Positions 17,681 through 24,400 of a stretch of 64,000 nucleotides of DNA are shown here, in pieces. The notes beneath the pieces were generated by a model. The model ran no database searches and was not told the DNA's origin. It worked only from the letters and a program-made list of their open reading frames with translations. Where the stretch lies: NCBI RefSeq assembly GCF_030687575.1, contig NZ_CP117439.1, positions 3,773,501 to 3,837,500 on the forward strand, in the 5' to 3' direction. The translations under genes were made by a program, and so were the position numbers. Positions within the stretch are counted from its first letter, which is position 1, and the number at the start of each line of letters is the position of its first letter. Source of the DNA: Pseudomonas sp. FP2309. Lineage in GTDB: Bacteria; Pseudomonadota; Gammaproteobacteria; Pseudomonadales; Pseudomonadaceae.

Positions 17681-18295
17681 TCAAAGCTCGTCCAGCAAAC
17701 GATTGATGGCCCGAACGACAACACTCGCTGTTCGTTCAGTGATGCAGATCAACAGGTCGCAGGAGAACTGATGAGCCTGAACCTCGAAGCGAATTTCCAA
17801 CACCATCGCAAGGTGTTCATTCAAGTTCAATTCATCCAGTGCGTTCGCGGACTCTTCTCTGTGGACCAGAATCGACGGCGCGTCATAGCTCACTTGTATC
17901 CCCACCTGCTTGGCCAGGCCACTGATGCAGGCGCCGGAAAGGATGTTGGTGACATCCAGCATCAATTCTTCCTGCTGCGCGGGGTCGCCGTCGTTATAGC
18001 CCAGCAGTTCAGCGAGCTTATCGGCCCCCATTGAGCCGAAGCAAACGAACACCTCTCCGCGTAACTCACCCAGAAAAGACTGGCGGGTGACGATCATGAA
18101 ACTTTGCCGCAGATGGGCCGGAATGGACAGGTTATTCCGTTCCCGGATCAGCGGGTGAATAAAGGGAACCGAAAGCGTCACCATGGTGTTGGTCAGCAGG
18201 GCTAATCTCTCGGCCGCTTGCCCCATGGCAATATTCATCAGTTCCTGCAGGGCATCACGTTGGTCTTCGGTGAGCGCGTCCAAGGTTTCCATCAA
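17681..18295 (-). CDS. CheC-family phosphatase-like protein
   Basis: 204 residues. The CheC signature [D/S]xxxExxN is complete in the first helix: Asp14, Glu18, Asn21 in DALQELMNIAMGQAAERL. The second copy is altered (Glu110, Asp114, Asn117 in LMLDVTNILSG). CheC/CheX/FliY proteins dephosphorylate CheY-P. The start overlaps the CheY stop by 4 bp (ATGA), implying coupled synthesis of phosphatase and substrate. No chemoreceptor or CheA is nearby, so this is probably a non-flagellar signalling circuit. Confidence 0.85.
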   Translation of the reverse strand: MMETLDALTEDQRDALQELMNIAMGQAAERLALLTNTMVTLSVPFIHPLIRERNNLSIPAHLRQSFMIVTRQSFLGELRGEVFVCFGSMGADKLAELLGYNDGDPAQQEELMLDVTNILSGACISGLAKQVGIQVSYDAPSILVHREESANALDELNLNEHLAMVLEIRFEVQAHQFSCDLLICITERTASVVVRAINRLLDEL

Positions 18296-18651
18296 AGCAC
18301 TCCTATGACGTGCAAAGCATTGTGCAAAGCTTCAGACGTAATCGGCTTGGCTACGAATGCAGCAGCGCCAAGATCGGATACTCGTTGCCTGGCCAGAGGT
18401 TGGATGTCTGCGCTGATCACCACGACTACCACATTGGCATCTTCATGCTTGAGCGCCTCGAGAGTCTGGAAGCCATCCATGACCGGCATGGTCAGGTCGA
18501 GAAAAAGCAGGTCCACCAAACCGGCGTGATAGGCCTCCATCACCTCGGCACCGTTACAGGCCTGGCGAACGTCCTCGGTCAATGATTCTGGCAGGGCACG
18601 CAAGACCATCTTACGAGACATGGATGAGTCATCGGCGATTAAGACTTTCAT
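18292..18651 (-). CDS. CheY-like single-domain response regulator
   Basis: 119 residues: acidic pair in LIADDSSMSRKM, phospho-acceptor Asp52 in LFLDLTMPVMDG, Lys102 in VAKPIT. I chose ATG 18651 (GGAG 6 nt upstream) over the longer frame. It is the first gene of the operon CheY, CheC, histidine kinase, response regulator, all on the minus strand with overlaps or gaps of less than 10 bp. Confidence 0.9.
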   Translation of the reverse strand: MKVLIADDSSMSRKMVLRALPESLTEDVRQACNGAEVMEAYHAGLVDLLFLDLTMPVMDGFQTLEALKHEDANVVVVVISADIQPLARQRVSDLGAAAFVAKPITSEALHNALHVIGVL

Positions 18652-18757
18652 GATGAACTCCACATTTATGAATGTGTTCTGCGGCTTCATTCGAGGCGTA
18701 GAAACCAAGATTTTTTAGAGCTTTCAATCACTCTAGCTCGAGGCATGTCAAAGAGCC

Positions 18758-18773
18758 ATCAGGAAATCCTGAT
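18758..18773. promoter_or_regulatory. palindrome upstream of the CheY operon
   Basis: Arms ATCAGGA and TCCTGAT separated by AA, about 107 bp before the cheY-like start. TTTGACA, a possible -35, follows on the minus strand. A candidate operator for the signalling operon. Confidence 0.35.
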
Positions 18774-18856
18774 ATTGCGTTGGGGATCTGCGAAGCCAGT
18801 AGGAATCGCCCTACAGGCTGGCCGGATGATTGGCGTGAATGAGTGAGAGGTTAGGA

Positions 18857-18991
18857 ATGGTCTATCGCCAGGCCCGGTTCAAAAACCGCAAGGCCCTCTC
18901 CAGGCGGCATCGCGACAATACCCTGGCCTTGCCAACGGCCAAAACAGCGAGTGGACGCCGCATGGCCTGCGCCGTAAGGGGGCGACCATGA
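18857..18991 (+). CDS. small basic ORF, unknown
   Basis: A 44-residue, Arg/Lys-rich frame (starts MVYRQARFKNRKALSRRHRD) preceded by TTAGGA. It ends in an ATGA overlap with the next ORF, which argues for a real coupled pair. GC-rich like core genes. No family recognised; it may be a relic. Confidence 0.35.
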   Translation: MVYRQARFKNRKALSRRHRDNTLALPTAKTASGRRMACAVRGRP

Positions 18992-19230
18992 TACAAGCCT
19001 TAGACGTTAGTCTCGATGTCATCGATCGCTGCCAAAATCATGTACTGGCCGGCTCTCGGGAGAGACGCCATTACCTGCATCATGATTATGCCGAAGAAAA
19101 GAGGCGTGCCTGGAACCTGTTGGGCGCTCGACTCAGTGCGGTGTTGTCCTCAACCTACGAGCACATTCCGATCGAGTCAATGATGTCTTTTTCAGCCTAC
19201 ATAGCCACTGAATCCTTGCCACCTTCATAA
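18988..19230 (+). CDS. hypothetical protein, coupled to the preceding ORF
   Basis: 80 residues; mostly helical with RERRHYLHHDYAEEKRRAW in the middle. Its start overlaps the preceding stop (ATGA). The last 25 codons (after LSSTYEHIP) change composition and run into AT-rich DNA, so the C-terminus may be a junction product. Function unknown. Confidence 0.4.
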   Translation: MIQALDVSLDVIDRCQNHVLAGSRERRHYLHHDYAEEKRRAWNLLGARLSAVLSSTYEHIPIESMMSFSAYIATESLPPS

Positions 19231-19550
19231 GTATCATTCTTTAGCACTGGATTCCTCAAAGCGTCGCGTATATCGCTGAATACTTGCTTCGAGTCAATTC
19301 TATCCCATCGTATTCGACAGAAGTGGTCGATGTCAGTCTGTCGTATTAGTTTAGCCTAGAAGAGGTATAAAGCCAGCAGGTGGGGCTTAGTGCTATGAGT
19401 ACTGAATAGATTTGATCGATACCACGTCGAAAACACTTAAATTTTATTCTCTTTAGCATCTATTTTGGCATCTTGTTCAAGCTACCAATGGACTGGGGTA
19501 GAATCCCCCCTCAAAATCAAACTCATACATCGCAGACAAATAAACTATAA
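19231..19550. other. AT-rich non-coding stretch
   Basis: 320 bp between a small plus-strand ORF and the convergent methyltransferase. No ORF with plausible coding character, RNA gene or clear hairpin was seen. The composition shift from about 19150 marks a junction between two pieces of the island mosaic. Confidence 0.4.
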
Positions 19551-20231
19551 TTACGCATGACTTTTGCTCGCCACTATGACGGAAAACTCCCTACCAAGTT
19601 TCGAGCTAGTTAATTCATTACCCATGATTGACCTTTCATGCACATTGATTTCTATTTCGTCGACAAACCCAGCATTTGAGATTAATCGTTTAACCTGCTC
19701 TACCTCATACAAATTAAAAGCTGGAGGAATGAATGACAGTGATCGCATAAACTCACGTGAGGCAAAAGCAATTCCAAACTTTCCACCAACTTTTAGAGTA
19801 CGATAAGACTCGCTCAAGAACATCACCAAGTCAGATAGAAAATAAAGCGTATTTACCGTTATAATCTTCTCAAACACTTGGTCATTAAACGGAAATTTTT
19901 TCCCATCATAAACTTTAAAGCGAGCTGTTCCGTTCGCTACTGAGGCTTCGTTGAGTTTCATCGCTTCATGATGCATTAGCCAAGACACCTCAAGCCCTTG
20001 GTAGCGCATATGTGGAACTGTCTCAAAAAATTTAGGCACGTGCGCACCGTTGCCGTGACCAATCTCCAACAATGTGTCTCCTGGCAAAATATCCACACAT
20101 GAAAAGCACGTATGCGTCATGTTAGCGTTGCTTTCATGCATAAGCGCAGCAACGTGAACACCGCTAGCACCATAAGGCAGGCGCAATTGCTGAAGCAAAT
20201 CATTGTTGTATTCAGCATCGCTCTTCGACAT
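19551..20231 (-). CDS. SAM-dependent class I methyltransferase
   Basis: 226 residues. Motif I DTLLEIGHGNGAHVPKFF binds SAM; YQGLEVSWLMHHEA is motif II; the post-I region VFEKIITVNTLYFL and LKVGGKFGIAF complete a Rossmann methyltransferase. The small-molecule acceptor is unknown. AT-rich codons and isolation from neighbours (257 bp upstream gap, 320 bp downstream) point to horizontal transfer separate from the flanking genes. Confidence 0.8.
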   Translation of the reverse strand: MSKSDAEYNNDLLQQLRLPYGASGVHVAALMHESNANMTHTCFSCVDILPGDTLLEIGHGNGAHVPKFFETVPHMRYQGLEVSWLMHHEAMKLNEASVANGTARFKVYDGKKFPFNDQVFEKIITVNTLYFLSDLVMFLSESYRTLKVGGKFGIAFASREFMRSLSFIPPAFNLYEVEQVKRLISNAGFVDEIEINVHERSIMGNELTSSKLGREFSVIVASKSHA

Positions 20232-20488
20232 ACCCTCACTTCCTTGCCAAAATATGAACTTTTATGAACTTTTTTTGTTTTTATAACAAGTCGCTTTTTC
20301 ATATCCAGAGGTTCTGTAATTATTTTTAGTAAGCGCTGATGGCTAATAGTTCCTGAGGTTTTTACTGTTGATATATCGATGACTTCTATTTGGTAGCGAC
20401 ACCCCCCACCAACCAATACGTTGGACGTGCCGCCGATAAGAGCTCAAAGGGTGTGGCGGAAATGGGCGCGACTCAACCTTGTCAAACC

Positions 20489-21085
20489 TTAGTGGTTGGC
20501 TGACTGATTTGCCGCAGCAATTTGCACCATACGCGAATAAGCTGTCGTAAAGCCTTTGAGTGAAAGGATAAAGTTTGCTTTGCCTCCCGTCACAATCGGC
20601 GCGCTTACCTTGAGTGTTTGACCATTTTTCATCGCATCCAATGTACCGGCATCAAGCTTCAAAGCCACTAGGCAGCCTTCTGGCATGCAGGAGTGATAGC
20701 GCTTGGTGAGCACTGTGGGTGATTCGTCTATCTGCAATGTTACACCCGCCTCCAATGCTAGGCCGAAAGGTAACGTCAAGCCCGCCAAGGCTTGGTCCGT
20801 ATCGAGTGGCTTGACCTCTAGCAAAACGATCCGGCGATTGTCCTCGCGCCGCCTCAGCTCATAAGCCAACGTGCAAAATCGCTGGTTGGACTCTCCATTG
20901 CAATTGATACCCCAGTCCTGAAAACGCTCACTTGAGCTAGCTTTAGCTGTATCAGTGGCAGCGATCTCTGGCTTCGTGTGAGGCCGCTCCGCCCCCCAAG
21001 CAGCAAGAATCAGTACTCCAAGCATCGCGAACACTGAGCCAACTTTTATGCCGGAAGACAGACTAGGTAAGTATTTATAAATCAT
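20489..21085 (-). CDS. IalB-family (invasion-associated locus B) periplasmic protein
   Basis: 198 residues. One hydrophobic segment near residues 14-32 (VGSVFAMLGVLILAAWGA) acts as signal or anchor. The mature part has FQDWGINCNGESNQRFC, RRIVLLEVKPL, a Cys pair in HSCMPEGCLVAL, and the closing FILSLKGFTTAYSRM, the conserved IalB layout. The family is linked to host-cell entry in Bartonella, with unknown mechanism. It overlaps the 113-residue ORF by 11 bp and is third in the autotransporter operon, so an accessory role in adhesin export or stability is plausible (inference). Confidence 0.78.
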   Translation of the reverse strand: MIYKYLPSLSSGIKVGSVFAMLGVLILAAWGAERPHTKPEIAATDTAKASSSERFQDWGINCNGESNQRFCTLAYELRRREDNRRIVLLEVKPLDTDQALAGLTLPFGLALEAGVTLQIDESPTVLTKRYHSCMPEGCLVALKLDAGTLDAMKNGQTLKVSAPIVTGGKANFILSLKGFTTAYSRMVQIAAANQSANH

Positions 21086-21416
21086 GGCGCCCGCTCCTGT
21101 CTACGGTTACCCAATGTTGATCCGCGCAGACCATGTAGTTTGAATAGTCAGTCCGTATTACGGTGCTATATTTGTGCAGATGAAACTCCACATTCTCAAT
21201 TCGCGAAGACCTTGGATCAATTACTGGACAACGGAGTGTTGGCGCATCATTAGACGCCTTCGGCGCTAACAAAACATGTACAACGGTACTTTCATTCCCA
21301 GCTAAATAATAAGCCACGTCCGATGCAAATCTTTTCGACCGCTGCCTGCGACTCTTGTCCACATGGGTTCCTCTGGCTGTTTGATTTTTATATCCGTGTA
21401 TCAAGCACCTCACCAT
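21075..21416 (-). CDS. 113-residue unknown protein between autotransporter and IalB-like genes
   Basis: The start ATG overlaps the autotransporter stop by 7 bp and the end overlaps the IalB-like start by 11 bp, so the three genes are coupled. The N-terminus is very basic (KNQTARGTHVDKSRRQRSKR), without a signal peptide. Three Cys are present, and the C-terminal half is beta-like (VEFHLHKYSTVIRTDY). No family recognised. An internal GTG (VDKSRRQ) could be the true start. Confidence 0.6.
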   Translation of the reverse strand: MVRCLIHGYKNQTARGTHVDKSRRQRSKRFASDVAYYLAGNESTVVHVLLAPKASNDAPTLRCPVIDPRSSRIENVEFHLHKYSTVIRTDYSNYMVCADQHWVTVDRSGRHDL

Positions 21417-24400
21417 TGGTACCCAACCCCAGCGCCTATGCCAGTCTGACCACGACTATTCGTCGTACCACTTACCTTGAGGACCCATTTACCGTTATCA
21501 GAAAGAGTCGAAAGCCCAACAGAAACAGCCGACTGCCCTTGGTAGTTGCCCACTCCTGCAGCAACCATGCTGGCGCCTGGGCTATACGCTTGCGGCAGGT
21601 TGGCAGTGGCCAGCGCACCCGCGATGCCCGCATACGTGTCCTGGCGCAGAGAGCCAATATCGCGATTAAGCTTGTTGAAACGATCATCTGTGTACTGAAT
21701 AGCGCTCGTCATACCCTGATTGAGTTGGTTTACATTGACCGCGTCTGTGCCGGCAGTGCCTGGCGCAACATTGGAGATACGCGTGCCGCCAGAGGCCTGA
21801 CCATTGCCTAGGGTTACTTGGTTGTAATTAGTGTTGCCATTGGTATTGGAGTCGTAACGCAAGCCACCCTGTTCAGAGCTTTTAAGCTGGCTGACATTGA
21901 CGACATCTGTAGAGGCAGTACCTGCTGCTACGTTCGTAATCTGCCGCTCGTTACCGACAGAGCCTACTGAAACGCTGTAAGCAAGATCAGCGACAGAGCC
22001 GCTGCCCAGCGCAACAGCATTGTTGGCAGTAGCGTTTGCACTTGTGCCCAACGCCAAGCTGCTGTTACCCGAAGCCACAGATCCTGCACCACCTGCCGCC
22101 GCATTTGTCCCGGTGGCAGAAGGTTTACTCTTTCCATCTTTGTTATTGACCTGAAAGAAGCTATCGGTACCGTTTTGCAGGTTGCTGATGTTCGCGGTGT
22201 TCTGCGTGACCTGGTTGCCCAGCGTGGTCACGCTGGTGTTGACGTTAGTCAATTGAGTGTCAGTATAGGTCTTGGACTCCTTTACCGCGCCATCTAGTTG
22301 CCGAAGATTTACGGCGTCAGTTGCCTGCCTACCGTCCGCAACATTACTCACGGTGCGGGTTTTACCGGCTGAAGCATTACCCATCGACACAGTGCCCACG
22401 GCGTTGTTCTGAGCGCCGGAATAAGCGCCGATATAGCTCTCGGCACCCCGCCCGCCATCACTGGCATCCGAACCTAACGCTACGCTGCCGTCAGCAAAGG
22501 CCTTTGCACGATCACCCATTGCGACAGAACCTGTTCCGCTAGCCTGGCTACCACTACCCGCAGCGGTTGCACCGCCAGCACTGGCTACAGCGCCCGCCCC
22601 CATGGCGCTAGCACCAGCGGCAGTCGCCTGACTGCTGCTGCCCAACGCTGTCGCATCTATACCGGAGGCCACAGTTCCAACACCTGCAGCCACTGCATTG
22701 GCTCCCGTGGCGCCATCGTTGTTGTAGTTGCCGCCTTGAGCCCCGCCATCACTTACGCTGTAGTAATGGCTTTTGCTACCAGCTACTACACTCGTGAGTT
22801 GAGAAAAATTCACTCCGTCGGTAGCGTCTGTACCGTCGGCGACATGAGTGATTTTCTTGCTGCCAGCATCAATACCTACATTCGTCACACTAGGACCGTT
22901 CGCGATAGTGAAACCGGTGGTACCCAGTCTCACATCGGTACCTACCTGCACACCGAACTTATTCACTAACGTGTTTCCGGTCGTCATGCTGTCGGCCGTC
23001 AGGTCTTTGGCCAGATTAAAGGTCACATCGTTGCTATTGATGTCCTTGCTCACTACTACATTGCCATCGCTGTTTTTGAGATCCACCGAAGCGCCCGGCG
23101 CCACCTTCGTGCTATTGGCGCCCTGTGCCGTAACGTTCCACCCTGCATTGGCCTGCTGGCTAACCGCGTTCAGTTGCGAGCCGTTTACTGCATCAGTTGA
23201 ACTGCTGCTGATAGTACCCGCGGCCAAGTTCGTCAGTTTCTGCGCGCTGCCAGGATTAGCCGCTGTCCCGCCACCAGCCACCATTGTCACCACATCGCTT
23301 ACGCTAGTGCGTTGCACCACACCCGCTCCACCGCTATCGACAGCAGAGAACGCATCACCCACATTGTTGTAAGTAGTGCCGCCCACTGAGTAACTAGGGG
23401 CCGTGCCGTTCATAACGTTTGCACCACCACCCAAATAGGTGTTGGTGTTGGTGGCATTAGTCGCAACCGTTGTGTTGGTCGTGTTCAGCTGAGACCCGTT
23501 GACCGCATCCTTGGAGGTCGAGGACAGAGCGCCATCGGCCACGTGGGTGATCTTCAGACTGCCCGCGTCGATGCCGCTGATTGTGACGCCAGGACCATTG
23601 ATGATCGTCATGCCGGTAGAAGAGTAGGTGGCGCTATTTGTGCCATCGTTGATGGTCAGGCCGCTGGTAGCGAGCTTGCTGTTACCCGTCGTCAGACTGT
23701 CCGCCGTCAGATTTTTGGACAGATCGAAAGTCACATCATTGCTGTTGGTGTCCTTGCTCACCACCACGTTGCCATCGCTATTCTTCAGATCAACAGAAGC
23801 ACCAGGTGTCACGTTCGTGCTACCAGCGCTCTGAGCGGTGAGGTTCCAGCCCCTGTTGACCGTGGCATTCATCGATGAGATCGCGCCATCGACTGTGTTC
23901 TGGCCTGTGCCCCCAACATTGCTCATGCTGAGCTGGCCGGTCTGGATGTCGTAAGTCGAGTTGCCACCAAGGACCGTTGCGGTTGAATTTCCAACAGTGT
24001 TGACACGCTGACCTACGCCGTTGACGGCCTGGTTCGTTGCAAATAGTTGCGAACCGTTGATCGCGTCCGTAGAAGTCAACGAGACATTGCCTGCGGCTAA
24101 ATTGGTGATTTGCCGCTCTCGTCCAGCGGAGCCGACGCTGACCACACTGCTCGGTGAGATAGCCGAGTACGTGTAGGTGTTGCCATCGATTGTGTCGCTT
24201 GCGTGAGAGCTTGCCGAACTTGTAGTCGAGTGAGCCCCCAACGCGACGTCATTGGTGTTATTGGCAAATGCGCCGTTACCGAGGGCGATGGAATCAGCAA
24301 AAAGTGCTCGTGCATCTGTACCGAGCGCGACAGAGCCAATCCCCTGCGCAGAACTGTATGGTCCGATTGCTATGGTATAGTCCCCGCTAGCAGCGCTGCT

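Noticed and set aside
20117..20416. 99-codon minus-strand frame before the methyltransferase
   Set aside because: Overlaps the methyltransferase N-terminus in another frame and has AT-driven, non-coding composition.
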